NCBI GenBank assembly: GCA_900320795.1
Contig: ONTQ01000003.1
Location: forward strand, 1-64,000
Direction of reading: 5' to 3'
DNA length: 64,000 nt
Origin: an uncultured Bacteroidales bacterium
GTDB lineage: Bacteria > Bacteroidota > Bacteroidia > Bacteroidales > UBA932
The position numbers were made by a program, and so were the translations under genes. Position 1 is the stretch's first letter. Each line of letters begins with the position of its first letter. Shown here in pieces: positions 53,654 to 63,330 of the stretch. Under the pieces are notes generated by a model, which had not been told where the DNA came from, made no database searches, and saw only the letters and a program-made list of their open reading frames with translations.

Positions 53654-53712
53654 AGGGAAGAACGAGGCAGGGAATAACGAGGCAGGAAGAAAAACGAGGC
53701 ATGGAAAACGAG
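53638..53712 (+). repeat. Short AACGAGGCAGG tandem repeats after the 51-bp array
   Basis: About four to five copies of a 15-base unit (GAAGAACGAGGCAGG type) continue the tail motif of the 51-bp unit until 24 bases before the metK ATG. Confidence 0.8.
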
Positions 53713-53735
53713 GTGCCAAAAATGATACAAACAAA

Positions 53736-55040
53736 ATGAAGAATTATCTTTTCACATCCGAGTCTGTCAGTGAAGGTCATCCGGACAAGGTGGCCGATCA
53801 GATCAGCGACGCCATTTTGGACCAGTTCCTGATGCAGGATCCCGAGGCCAAGGTGGCCTGCGAGAGCTTTTGTTCCACCGGCATGGTGGTCGTCATGGGT
53901 GAAGTTAAGGCCGAAGCCTATGTCGATATCCAGAATACGGTCCGCGAGACCATCCGCAGAATCGGTTATACCAAGGCCGAATACATGTTCGATGCCAACG
54001 GCTGCGGTGTGCTCAGCGCCATCCATGAGCAGAGCGCCGACATCAACCGGGGCGTAGAGCGGGCCCGGGAGGAAGAGCAGGGCGCCGGCGACCAGGGCAT
54101 GATGTTCGGCTATGCCTGCCGTGATACGGAGGACTACATGCCCCTTCCGCTGTACCTGAGCCACAAACTCCTGGAAATCCTGGCCGATATCCGCCATAAC
54201 CAGTTGCACCTGATGCCCTACCTTCGGCCCGATGCCAAAAGCCAGTTCACCATCGAATATGACGGGCAGACGCACCAGCCGGTGAAAGTGCATACCATTG
54301 TCCTGAGCACCCAGCACGACGAGTTCGTCCCTGAGAGCCTCGGGCACATGAGTTATGCCGATGCCGTGGCCCAATACGGCCAGGCCAAAGTGGACCAGGC
54401 CATGCAGAGCAAGATTCGTTACGATGTGGAGACCATCCTCCTCCCGCGTCTGAAGGAATCCCTGAACCCTGAGACCGCCCAGCTCATCCACAGTTTCATC
54501 CTCCACGTGAATCCCACAGGCAAGTTCGTGATTGGCGGCCCCCACGGGGATACCGGCCTCACGGGCCGAAAAATCATCGTGGACACCTACGGCGGAAAGG
54601 GAGCCCACGGCGGTGGCGCCTTCTCCGGCAAGGATCCTTCCAAGGTGGACCGCAGCGCCGCCTATGCAGCCCGCTACATCGCCAAGAACCTGGTGGCCGC
54701 CGGTGTGGCCGATGAGTGCCTGGTGCAACTGGCATACGCCATCGGCGTAGCCCAGCCGGTGAGTGTGTTCGTGGATACTTACGGATCGGCCCATGGCGGC
54801 CTCTCCGACGGGGAGATTGCGGAAAAAATCAAGACCCTTTTCGACCTCACGCCTGCCGGCATCATCCGCAAGTTCGGTCTCAAGAACCCCATCTACGCTC
54901 CTACGGCAGCCTACGGGCACATGGGCCGCAAGCCCTATACCAAGGCGGTGACGGTTCAGGGGAAACGCAAGATTGTCCAGTTCTTCGGCTGGGAACTGCT
55001 GGACAGCGTTCCTGCGGTGAAGAAGGCTTTCGGCCTGTAA
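53736..55040 (+). CDS. metK: S-adenosylmethionine synthetase
   Basis: 434 residues from the ATG at 53736 ([20 protein letters not shown]). It makes SAM from Met and ATP. Motifs: [47 protein letters not shown] and the P-loop-like [19 protein letters not shown]. It is somewhat longer than E. coli MetK, as is usual in Bacteroidetes. It is preceded by a SAM-II-like riboswitch 320 bases upstream, consistent with feedback by its product. Confidence 0.96.
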   Translation: MKNYLFTSESVSEGHPDKVADQISDAILDQFLMQDPEAKVACESFCSTGMVVVMGEVKAEAYVDIQNTVRETIRRIGYTKAEYMFDANGCGVLSAIHEQSADINRGVERAREEEQGAGDQGMMFGYACRDTEDYMPLPLYLSHKLLEILADIRHNQLHLMPYLRPDAKSQFTIEYDGQTHQPVKVHTIVLSTQHDEFVPESLGHMSYADAVAQYGQAKVDQAMQSKIRYDVETILLPRLKESLNPETAQLIHSFILHVNPTGKFVIGGPHGDTGLTGRKIIVDTYGGKGAHGGGAFSGKDPSKVDRSAAYAARYIAKNLVAAGVADECLVQLAYAIGVAQPVSVFVDTYGSAHGGLSDGEIAEKIKTLFDLTPAGIIRKFGLKNPIYAPTAAYGHMGRKPYTKAVTVQGKRKIVQFFGWELLDSVPAVKKAFGL

Positions 55041-55052
55041 TCCGGCGAACGT

Positions 55053-55979
55053 CTATTCGTATTCCAATACGACCTTGATGAGTTTGTATTTGCTCACCAT
55101 GCCGTCGTGGCTTTGGTCGTGAGACGCAGTCCGGGTGTTGTAGGCCAGGTACCTTTCTCCATCTATGATAATGAAGCCGGGCGCGGCCAGGGCCCACTCT
55201 TCATCGTCTTCAATCCACCCGTTGAGTTCACACGGGAGTTCTCGCATGAAAGGTCCGTCGGCCAGATAGCAGCGGAAAAAAAAGGTATCCGCGGTGCCTC
55301 CGTGCGTATTGTAATAGGTGGGGAACAACAGGTCATACCTTCCGTCCACCTTGCAGGCGGCATTGTTATACAGGAAATCCCCGGAGAGGACCTCGGAGCT
55401 GCTCAAGGGCTCTCCGTCCAGGGTGAATTCCGTCAGGGTGATCCTGCGATTCCGATAGTGTTCCTGCGTCAGGCGGGAATAGAGTTTCATTTTCCTGCCG
55501 CGCGGCACCAGGACATTCTGGGTGTCGTGCTTGAAATCGAACAGTTGCTTTCGGTCGGTAAAAGTGGTTCCGTCCCGGGATTTCCAAAGGAACATACAGT
55601 GCTTTCCGTCTTCTATCCGGTTGCCCACCAGGCGGTAAGGCCATTCTTTGTCCTCCACCAGGCATACGGACGATTCGATGAGGGAATCCATAATTTTGCC
55701 CTTCGGCCGATAGTGTAGCCCGTCGGCCGATTCGGCCAGATACAGATTCTGGCTCCATTCGTCTTCGGCCACGCCGCTTTTCTCGTTGCCGGAAAAATAC
55801 ATCCGGTACGACCCGTCCGGCAACTGTGTGATATTGAAATAGTTGATGAGTCCCATACCAAAATCGGCATTGGAGGCTATCACGACAGGCGGCTCCGGGA
55901 AACGGACACCGACGAGCGTTTTCTTTCCGCAGGCACAGAGTGCCACGAACAACAAGATTAGCAGCAGGTTCCTTTTCAT
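55053..55979 (-). CDS. Lipoprotein, probable beta-propeller (glycosidase-like)
   Basis: 308 residues from the ATG at 55979 (MKRNLLLILLFVALCACGKK), a lipobox signal. Repeated strand motifs such as YRMYFSGNEKSG, QNLYLAESADGLHY and HCMFLWKSRDGTTF resemble the five-bladed propeller seen in GH43, GH32 and related families. No full catalytic triad can be assigned. Transcribed from a minus-strand TATCTTTG at 56006-55999. Confidence 0.65.
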   Translation of the reverse strand: MKRNLLLILLFVALCACGKKTLVGVRFPEPPVVIASNADFGMGLINYFNITQLPDGSYRMYFSGNEKSGVAEDEWSQNLYLAESADGLHYRPKGKIMDSLIESSVCLVEDKEWPYRLVGNRIEDGKHCMFLWKSRDGTTFTDRKQLFDFKHDTQNVLVPRGRKMKLYSRLTQEHYRNRRITLTEFTLDGEPLSSSEVLSGDFLYNNAACKVDGRYDLLFPTYYNTHGGTADTFFFRCYLADGPFMRELPCELNGWIEDDEEWALAAPGFIIIDGERYLAYNTRTASHDQSHDGMVSKYKLIKVVLEYE

Positions 55980-55998
55980 CTTCCAGGTGTTTATCAAG

Positions 55999-56006
55999 CA
56001 AAGATA
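55999..56006 (-). promoter_or_regulatory. -7 element of the beta-propeller lipoprotein gene
   Basis: Minus-strand TATCTTTG, 20 bases before the ATG at 55979. Confidence 0.5.
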
Positions 56007-56087
56007 GAAAAAACCTTTTTTTTGTTCCCAAAAAGATTTACCTTTGCGTCCGGTTATTTAGTAGGATCCCCCCAAGACGGTTCCTTT

Positions 56088-56119
56088 TTTGTAAAAATGA
56101 AAAGAAATTGCTATCTTTG
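56088..56119 (+). promoter_or_regulatory. Promoter of the TonB-dependent receptor gene
   Basis: TTTG (56088-56091), 20 bases, TATCTTTG (56112-56119), a full match. A second TACCTTTG at 56039-56046 could be another start. The leader to 56173 is about 47 nt, longer than for most genes here. Confidence 0.7.
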
Positions 56120-56172
56120 GAGCCTGATTTTGCAAGAACAAAACCGTATCAATATTTATTCGTTTAATCCCT

Positions 56173-59100
56173 ATGAGAAAAGCTTTTAAAAGCCTTCTGC
56201 TCGCTTTCACTACGTTGATTGCGGGCACTGTCGCCTATGCCCAGGTGACCACATCCTCCCTGTCCGGTCGTGTGGTTGACCAGGCCGGCGAGCCTGTCAT
56301 CGGTGCTGCCGTCGTGGCAACGCACGAACCTTCCGGCACCGTTTACGGTGCTGTCACCAACGCCGATGGCCGCTACACCATCCAGGGTATGCGTACCGGC
56401 GGTCCCTACAAGGTAGATTTCTCCTGCCTCGGTTATCAGGAAGCCACCTATACCGGTGTTTCCCTGCAACTCGCAGAAACCTTCGCCCTGGACGCCAAGA
56501 TTGCCGAAAGCAATGAAATGCTGGAAGGCACCATCGTCATCGCTTCCCCTACCTCCAAGTTCAACGCCCAGGAGCGCACGGGTGCCGTGACCAACATCGC
56601 CAGCGACCAGATTACGGCCATGCCCACTGTGAACCGTAGCATCACCGACGTTACCCGCCTTTCCCCTTACGGCGGCAACGGCATGAGTTTCGCCGGTTCC
56701 GACGGCCGTACCGCCAACTTCACCGTTGACGGCGCCAACTTCAACAACAACTTCGGTCTGTCCTCCAACCTGCCCGGCGGCGGCAACCCCATCTCCATCG
56801 ACGCCATCGAGGAACTCCAGGTGGTCATCAGCCCTTATGATGTCCGTCAGACCAACTTCATCGGCGGTGGCGTGAACGCCATCACCAAGTCCGGTACCAA
56901 TACCTTCAAGGGTACCGCCTACGTCTATCACAAGAATGAGAACATGCAGGGTGACGCCGTGGACGGTGTACAGATCAACGGCGCCCGCGACAAGAACCGC
57001 AGCACCACCTACGGTCTCACCTTCGGCGGCCCCATCATCAAGAACAAGTTGTTCTTCTTCATCAACGCCGAGTATTCCCAGGTTCCTTCCATCGTGAACC
57101 GCTGGAAAGGCTCCGCCAACGGTGTGGCAGACCCCAACAATTACATCTCCCGCACCACCAACAGCGACCTTGAGCGCGTATCCAACTTCGTTTCCCAGAA
57201 GTATGGTTACGACACCGGCTCCTGGACGGATTTCCCCGCGAATGAGAGCAATGCCAAGATTCTGGCCCGCCTGGACTGGAACATCACCAACAAGCATCAC
57301 CTGGCTCTCCGTTACAACTACACCTTGAACAACGTCTGGAACAGCCCCAACGCTTCTTCCATGGACGGTGGCACCCGTATGGTGGACGGCCGTATGTCCA
57401 AGTCCTCCATGTCCTTCGCCAACTCCATGTATTCCATGAAGAACATTGTGAGCACCTGGTCCCTGGATCTGAACAGCCGTCTCACCGACAACCTGTCCAA
57501 CCAGTTCCTCGCCACCTTCTCCAAACTGGACGATATCCGCGGCACCAACTCCGCCGAGTTCCCGTTCATCGACATCAAGGACGGTGACCTCATGGAAGAC
57601 GGTATCGGCACCAACAACTACATGGCCCTCGGTTACGAACTCTTTACCTGGAACAACGCCGTGCACAACACCGTTGCCAACGTGAAGGACGACCTCACCT
57701 GGTACCTTGGCAATCACAAAATTACCGGAGGCATCAACTTCGAGTATCAGATGGCCGACAACCAGTACATGCGTAACGGTTCCGGTTACTATCGTTATGA
57801 ATCCGTGAGCGACTTCCTGAACGGCGCCACTCCGGAAGTAGTCTGCCTCACCTACGGCTATGACGGTGAAAAGACCCCTGCCGCCCGTGTGCAGTTCTAC
57901 AAGGCCGGTATCTATGCCCAGGACGAATGGAACGCCACCGACCGCTTCAAACTCACCTACGGCCTCCGTCTGGACGGTCTGTTCTTCAACAACAAGGACC
58001 TGATGACCAACAAGGCCATCTACGACCTCAGCTACTATCCCAAGGCCAAGGATTATGCCGAGACCCACATCGACACCGGCAAGTGGCCTTCCTCCAAGAT
58101 TACCGTTTCCCCTCGCGTAGGCTTCACCTGGGATGTCCTCGGTGACAAGAGCCTGAAGGTCCGCGGCGGAACGGGTCTGTTCAGCGGCCGTCTGCCGCTG
58201 GTGTTCTTCACCAACATGCCTACCAACGGCGGTCTGGTCCAGTATCAGGCCCAAATCAATGCCGCCAATGCTGAGAAGATGGGCTTCTCCATGGACACCT
58301 TCGCCGGCGGTCTCGTGACCGACAACAACGGCAAGGCTACCATCGACGCCCTCCTCAACAAACTCCAGAGCCTGGGTTATCCTACCACCGTGAAGCCGGA
58401 AGACGGTACCGTTCCTTCCTCCATCTCCGCCGTGGATCCCAAGTTCAAGATGCCGCAGGTTTGGAAGACCTCCCTCGCCATCGATTACAGCTTCCCGACC
58501 TCCTTCCCGTTCAGCATCACGGCTGAAGGTATCTTCAACAAGACCGTCAACGCCGTTTCCATCTCCGACTGGAGCATGATTAACGTGGGTGGCTTCGCCC
58601 GCTTCAACGGTGCTGACAACCGTCCGATCTATCCTGCCGGTAACTTCCGTGTTAACAACGTGGTGAACGGCAAGGACAAGCAGGTTTCCGCTTTCGTTCT
58701 GGAGAACACCAGCAAGGGTTATGGCTGGAGCGCCAATGTGACCCTGAACATGCAGCCCACCGAGTGGATCAGCCTCATGGCTGCCTACACCCACACCGTG
58801 AACAAGGAAATCACCGGTATGCCGGGTTCCGCCGCCGAGTCTGCCTTTACCTATGTCCCTACCGTGGAAGGCCCCAACTACATCAAGCTGCACAACTCCC
58901 AGTATGTGACTCCGGACCGTGTGGTCGCTTCCGCTACGGCTCATGACAAGAGCGGCAACCACTATTCCCTCATCTATGAGGCCTGGAAGGGCGGTTACAA
59001 CTACTCTTACATGATGGCCAACGATATGAACGGTGACGGTTACAACTACGACGCCCTCTACATCCCTACGGATGAGCAGGTGGCCAACAAGGAGTTCCGT

Positions 59101-59526
59101 TTCGTCTCCCAGGACGATGCCAACCGCTTCATGGACTACGTCCATAAGGACAGCTATCTGAGCAAGCATCAGGGTGAATATGCCGAAGGTTACAGCGTTT
59201 ACAGCCCTTGGGTCCACCGCATCGACCTCAGTTACAAGCACGACTTCACCGTGAAGATCGGCCAGACCAAGAACACCCTGCAGCTCAGCTTCGACCTCAA
59301 GAACCTGATGAACCTGTTCAACAGCAGCTGGGGTGTGGCCAAGTACCTGAATCCTGAAATCGGCACCGATGCCCGTATCCTCAAGTACGAAGGCGTTGAC
59401 GCCCAGGGTTATGCCACTTTCTCCACTCCTTCCGCCATCAGCGGCAGCACCCAGACCTGGACTTCCAACCACACCCTGTCCCAGTGCTGGTATGCCTCCA
59501 TCGGTATCAAATATCTGTTCAACTAA
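56173..59526 (+). CDS. Oar-like TonB-dependent outer-membrane receptor
   Basis: 1117 residues. Signal peptide (cleaved near VAYA), then a carboxypeptidase-regulatory beta domain (LSGRVVDQAGEPVIGAAVVA, about 30-110), a plug (MPTVNRSITDVTRLSPYGG, with TVDGANFNNNFG) and a large beta-barrel ending in the aromatic IGIKYLFN expected of outer-membrane proteins. Unlike SusC, no SusD gene follows, and the plug is of the Oar type. The codons are strikingly biased towards C-ending ones, suggesting high expression. The ligand is unknown. Confidence 0.9.
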   Translation: MRKAFKSLLLAFTTLIAGTVAYAQVTTSSLSGRVVDQAGEPVIGAAVVATHEPSGTVYGAVTNADGRYTIQGMRTGGPYKVDFSCLGYQEATYTGVSLQLAETFALDAKIAESNEMLEGTIVIASPTSKFNAQERTGAVTNIASDQITAMPTVNRSITDVTRLSPYGGNGMSFAGSDGRTANFTVDGANFNNNFGLSSNLPGGGNPISIDAIEELQVVISPYDVRQTNFIGGGVNAITKSGTNTFKGTAYVYHKNENMQGDAVDGVQINGARDKNRSTTYGLTFGGPIIKNKLFFFINAEYSQVPSIVNRWKGSANGVADPNNYISRTTNSDLERVSNFVSQKYGYDTGSWTDFPANESNAKILARLDWNITNKHHLALRYNYTLNNVWNSPNASSMDGGTRMVDGRMSKSSMSFANSMYSMKNIVSTWSLDLNSRLTDNLSNQFLATFSKLDDIRGTNSAEFPFIDIKDGDLMEDGIGTNNYMALGYELFTWNNAVHNTVANVKDDLTWYLGNHKITGGINFEYQMADNQYMRNGSGYYRYESVSDFLNGATPEVVCLTYGYDGEKTPAARVQFYKAGIYAQDEWNATDRFKLTYGLRLDGLFFNNKDLMTNKAIYDLSYYPKAKDYAETHIDTGKWPSSKITVSPRVGFTWDVLGDKSLKVRGGTGLFSGRLPLVFFTNMPTNGGLVQYQAQINAANAEKMGFSMDTFAGGLVTDNNGKATIDALLNKLQSLGYPTTVKPEDGTVPSSISAVDPKFKMPQVWKTSLAIDYSFPTSFPFSITAEGIFNKTVNAVSISDWSMINVGGFARFNGADNRPIYPAGNFRVNNVVNGKDKQVSAFVLENTSKGYGWSANVTLNMQPTEWISLMAAYTHTVNKEITGMPGSAAESAFTYVPTVEGPNYIKLHNSQYVTPDRVVASATAHDKSGNHYSLIYEAWKGGYNYSYMMANDMNGDGYNYDALYIPTDEQVANKEFRFVSQDDANRFMDYVHKDSYLSKHQGEYAEGYSVYSPWVHRIDLSYKHDFTVKIGQTKNTLQLSFDLKNLMNLFNSSWGVAKYLNPEIGTDARILKYEGVDAQGYATFSTPSAISGSTQTWTSNHTLSQCWYASIGIKYLFN

Positions 59527-59546
59527 TTTAATATCGGCATAACAAT

Positions 59547-61517
59547 ATGAAACTCAAATATATCATTGCATCTCTCCTTGCAGGCGCCGCTCTTTTGACC
59601 GCTTGCCAGAAAGAAGCCGATCACTATCTGGACGAGGTAAAGGTTTCCACCTCCTACGTTTCCCTGAACACGGCCGGTGGTTCCACTACCGTGGATATTC
59701 AGACTACTGACAGTTGGAGCATCTCCAACGTTCCCGACTGGCTCACCGTTTCTCCCGCATCGGGAAGCGCCGGCCAGGGCACCCTCAACTTCTCTGCCGA
59801 TGCAGGTGAAGGCCGTACCGCTGAAATCCGGATTTCCTGCGGCGGAAAAACCCAGTTCATCAATGTCATCCAGGGCTTGGCTACCGTATCCAACGCCACT
59901 TGCGCCGAGGTCATTGCCGGCCCCGATGCCAAGACGTTCCGCGTAACCGGTATCTGCACCGGTATCTACAACACCACCTATGGCAACTGGTACCTCACCG
60001 ACGACACCGGCACCATCACCATTTATGGTACGCTGGACGCCAAGGGAAACACCAAGAACTTCCTCAGCTGGGGTCTCGAGGTGGGTGACGAAATCACCGT
60101 GGAAGGTCCCAAGACCACCTATGGCACCACCGTCGAACTGGTGGACGTCACTGTCATCAAGATCAACAAGTCCCTCATCAAGGTCGAATCCACGGATCCC
60201 GAGGATGCGGTCCTTCCCAAGGAAGGCGGTGATATGACCGTCGTTCTGACAAACAAGGGCAACAACCTGGGCTTCGTCGTTCCCGAGGATGCCAAGTCCT
60301 GGCTGGGCGCTACCGTGGTTGACGACAATGTGGTCATCCTTACCGCCGCTCCCAATGAGGGCGGAGACCGTGAGACCACCGTTATCTTCAATACTACCGA
60401 CGGCAAGAAGGAATACACCGCCGAACTGAAGGTCTCCCAGAAGGGTGCCATCATCGACGCTTCCGTGGCCGAATTCCTGGCCGCTCCCGTGAGCAGCACC
60501 ATCTACCGCGTCACCGGTGTCATCACCAAGGTGGCCAATCCTACCTACGGCAACGTGTACATCAAGGACTTCAGCGGCGAAGCCTATATCTATGGCATCG
60601 GCGCCAAGGGAGACTTCCAGGCCGAAGGCATCCTCGAAGGTGACATCATCACCCTCCTCGGAAACCGCGGCGAATACAAGGGCAGCGCCCAGATGACCGG
60701 CGGTCAGCTGGAAAGCATCACCCCTGTCACCGAGGCCGACATTCCCACCGTCCTCTCTGCCGCTGACGGCGGTTACTACCGTGTTTCCGGCACCGTGAAG
60801 GAAATCGCAAATGATTCGTATGGCAACATCTACATCACCGACGGCACCAACGAGCTCTATATCTATGGCTGCTATCCGGGCGTAGGCGCCAGCGGAGATG
60901 CCCGCAAGGGCGTCGTGGCCGCCGAAGGCATCGAAGTGGGTGACATCCTTACCGTCTTCGGTCCCAAGTCCACCTACAAGGGAACGCCTCAGATTAACGG
61001 CGGTTTCTTCTGGAGCCTGGAGAAAGGCGGAAACGTGGACCCCGATCCCGAGGATCCGGACGAGCCTGCCGGGGAACTGGGCGAGTTTTCCACCAATGTA
61101 GCCTACACGCTGGGTTCCAGTTGCTATGATGACGGCCTGTTGAATGTCACTCTTGGCGAAAACACGTACAACGAGGTTTTCACCCTCAAGTTCGGCACCA
61201 GCAAGAAATATGGTGATGCCACCATCACCCTCCCTGCCGGCACCAAGAAAGTGAGTTACTATGCTGTAGCATGGAAAGGCGCTCCCGCCACCCTCAAGTT
61301 CAGCGTAGGTGACAATGTGGTCAGCACCCAGGATATCGCCGCCAATGACGGTGCGACCGGTAATTCTCCTTATACCGCCACGGTTACGGCCAGCGACAAG
61401 TACGAAATCGCTTTCGAATCGGCCCTTGCTGCCGATACGACCGTGAAGGTGGAGACCTGCGAAGGAACCAACACCGGTTTCCGTGCCCTCATCTTCGGTA
61501 TTCAGGCTGCCAAATAA
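59547..61517 (+). CDS. BACON/OB-fold lipoprotein
   Basis: 656 residues, lipobox LLTACQ. Order: a BACON domain (about 30-115; SWSISNVPDWLTVSPASGSA), an OB-fold-like unit (FRVTGICTGIYNTTYGNWYL), a second BACON-like unit (about 205-300), two more OB-like units (IYRVTGVITKVANPTYGNVY; YYRVSGTVKEIANDSYGNIY) and a C-terminal beta-sandwich (about 510-656). OB units of this kind are often nucleic-acid-binding-like. It lies 20 bases after the receptor stop and is probably co-transcribed, in the place a SusD-like partner would take. Confidence 0.85.
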   Translation: MKLKYIIASLLAGAALLTACQKEADHYLDEVKVSTSYVSLNTAGGSTTVDIQTTDSWSISNVPDWLTVSPASGSAGQGTLNFSADAGEGRTAEIRISCGGKTQFINVIQGLATVSNATCAEVIAGPDAKTFRVTGICTGIYNTTYGNWYLTDDTGTITIYGTLDAKGNTKNFLSWGLEVGDEITVEGPKTTYGTTVELVDVTVIKINKSLIKVESTDPEDAVLPKEGGDMTVVLTNKGNNLGFVVPEDAKSWLGATVVDDNVVILTAAPNEGGDRETTVIFNTTDGKKEYTAELKVSQKGAIIDASVAEFLAAPVSSTIYRVTGVITKVANPTYGNVYIKDFSGEAYIYGIGAKGDFQAEGILEGDIITLLGNRGEYKGSAQMTGGQLESITPVTEADIPTVLSAADGGYYRVSGTVKEIANDSYGNIYITDGTNELYIYGCYPGVGASGDARKGVVAAEGIEVGDILTVFGPKSTYKGTPQINGGFFWSLEKGGNVDPDPEDPDEPAGELGEFSTNVAYTLGSSCYDDGLLNVTLGENTYNEVFTLKFGTSKKYGDATITLPAGTKKVSYYAVAWKGAPATLKFSVGDNVVSTQDIAANDGATGNSPYTATVTASDKYEIAFESALAADTTVKVETCEGTNTGFRALIFGIQAAK

Positions 61518-61537
61518 AGCCGATACCTGCCCGTTAC

Positions 61538-61576
61538 AACCCGGGACTTCCGTTATGGAGGCCCCGGGTTCTTTTT
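61538..61576 (+). terminator. Terminator after the BACON/OB lipoprotein gene
   Basis: AACCCGGG (61538-61545) pairs with CCCGGGTT (61563-61570), the inner CTTCC with GGAGG, then a T-tract at 61572-61576. Confidence 0.85.
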
Positions 61577-61591
61577 ATCCAAAATCTTTCT

Positions 61592-61599
61592 TATCTTTG
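61592..61599 (+). promoter_or_regulatory. -7 element of the nuclease lipoprotein gene
   Basis: TATCTTTG, 25 bases before the ATG at 61624. Confidence 0.55.
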
Positions 61600-61623
61600 T
61601 GAATTAACAAAATCTGACGCGAT

Positions 61624-63330
61624 ATGAAACTCAGCAAGGTCCTCCTTATCCCTGCGGTTATTCTGGCCCTGGCAGCCTGCGGAAAACCGGACGCCCCTAC
61701 AACCCCTTCCATCAGTATCAAGGGTTCCAACACATTGTCCATTCCGGCCGATGCCTATACGGGCACGCTGCTCCTGACGGCCAGCCTTTCCTGGACGGCG
61801 TCCTCGGACGTGGACTGGATTAAGGTGAGCCCCTCCGTGGGAAAGGGCGATAGCGACATTCCCATCGAAATCAAGGTGGATGAGAATTTCCAACTGGAAA
61901 GAAAGGGCGTTGTCACCTTTGCCATCTCCGGTACGTCCACATCGGTGACCTATACCGTGACGCAGGCGGCTTCGGAATCGGCCCTGGCCGATGACCCGCC
62001 CATCATTACCGGGGATACGGTCCTGAATATGGACTTTACCAAAGGGATGGGAGAGTTCATCGTTGAGGACAAGGACAAAGGAGATTTTCCCGGAGATATC
62101 TGGTCTGTCAATGCGGCCCATCCGGAGTATGGCGTAGTGGCGCAAGCTTATGTGAGCTCTACGGGAAAACGCTATAAGACAGAGAGCTGGCTGGTTTCTC
62201 CCCGCATCAACCTCAAAGGGCACAACCAACTGTACCTCCGTTTCGACCATGCCCTCAATTACACCAACGACGAAAAAGACCTGAGCAAGTTCATCGGCCT
62301 GAAAATTTCTGCCGACAAAGGAGAAACCTGGGAGAACGTGGCCATCCCCAACATGACCTCCGGCAAGTCCTTCGAGTTCCAGTCTTCCGGCGACATCGAC
62401 CTTAAGAAATTCAAGGACAAAATCATCCAGGTGGCTTTTACCTATAAGAGCACTTCGGAAACCACTCCCACCTGGGAAATCAAGAAACTCCTCATCACGG
62501 AGAACAAGGAAGTCATTGTGAAGGACGATTTCGGCGACGAGTACAAGTCCGTACCCGTCTGGATGGAACTGCCCGAGGTGAAGGACGCTTCCAACTACCA
62601 TATCCACACCGCCCCCATCGGTGACAAGAATTACCGCAACTATTCTTTCTTGTACGACAGCAGCAACATGGTGGCCCTGTGGGTGGCCTATCCGCTCAAT
62701 GACCTCTATACCAAGAAGACGGTCCAGCGCACGGACAAGTGGGCCTTTGACCCGTTTGTGGCGGAAGATGCCCAACCGGCCTACTTCAAGGCGGGAAACA
62801 TCTACGATGACGGAAAGGGAGGTGCCAAGTACAACCGCGGCCATCAGCTTCCTTCGGCCGACCGCCTGGCCTCCACCAAGATGAACGAGCAGACGTTCTA
62901 TTTCACCAACATCGCCCCTCAACTGGCCGACAAAGCTTTCAATGCCGGCCCTTGGGAAGACCTGGAATCGGCTGTCCGCACCTGGAGTGCCTCTTCCAAC
63001 AGTACGGATACCCTGTATGTGGTCACCGGCTGCATGGTGGACAAACCCATCGAATACCGTACCGACAACAATGGCAAGAAGGTTTCCATCCCTAATGCCT
63101 TCTTCAAGGCCTTGCTTCGCCTGAGCGGCGGCTCCTATATCGGGTCTGCCTTCTATTTTGACCACAAGAACTATCAGGGGCAGCCTACTACACTGAAGGA
63201 TTTTGCCCTGTCTATCAAGGACTTGGAAGAAAAGACCGGATTTAAGTTCTTTGCGAATCTTCCGGCCGAAACGGCTGCCAAGGTAAAGGCCGAGAATCCC
63301 AAGGACAACAATTTCTGGAACCTGAAGTAA
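61624..63330 (+). CDS. Lipoprotein with BACON-like domain and DNA/RNA non-specific endonuclease (NucA type)
   Basis: 568 residues, lipobox LALAACG. An N-terminal BACON-like domain (about 30-120; SWTASSDVDWIKVSPSVG), a beta-sandwich middle (about 130-300; WLVSPRINLKGHNQLYLRF) and a C-terminal NucA/NucB-type nuclease (about 315-560). The catalytic motif reads YNRGHQLPSADR, with the essential His but Asn where most have Asp (DRGH), followed by FTNIAPQ. It probably degrades extracellular DNA or RNA at the cell surface. Confidence 0.88.
   Translation: MKLSKVLLIPAVILALAACGKPDAPTTPSISIKGSNTLSIPADAYTGTLLLTASLSWTASSDVDWIKVSPSVGKGDSDIPIEIKVDENFQLERKGVVTFAISGTSTSVTYTVTQAASESALADDPPIITGDTVLNMDFTKGMGEFIVEDKDKGDFPGDIWSVNAAHPEYGVVAQAYVSSTGKRYKTESWLVSPRINLKGHNQLYLRFDHALNYTNDEKDLSKFIGLKISADKGETWENVAIPNMTSGKSFEFQSSGDIDLKKFKDKIIQVAFTYKSTSETTPTWEIKKLLITENKEVIVKDDFGDEYKSVPVWMELPEVKDASNYHIHTAPIGDKNYRNYSFLYDSSNMVALWVAYPLNDLYTKKTVQRTDKWAFDPFVAEDAQPAYFKAGNIYDDGKGGAKYNRGHQLPSADRLASTKMNEQTFYFTNIAPQLADKAFNAGPWEDLESAVRTWSASSNSTDTLYVVTGCMVDKPIEYRTDNNGKKVSIPNAFFKALLRLSGGSYIGSAFYFDHKNYQGQPTTLKDFALSIKDLEEKTGFKFFANLPAETAAKVKAENPKDNNFWNLK

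Noticed and set aside
53501..53712. CRISPR array from the regular repeats before metK
   Set aside because: The units are directly contiguous with no unique spacers, and no cas gene is present.
53439..53735. Repeat-bearing N-terminal extension of MetK
   Set aside because: The frame is open only because the repeat period is 51; MetK homology starts exactly at 53736 and the extension begins inside the probable terminator.
56164..59472. An 1102-codon minus-strand frame
   Set aside because: Antisense to the TonB-dependent receptor; Val/Gly/His-rich composition typical of a shadow.
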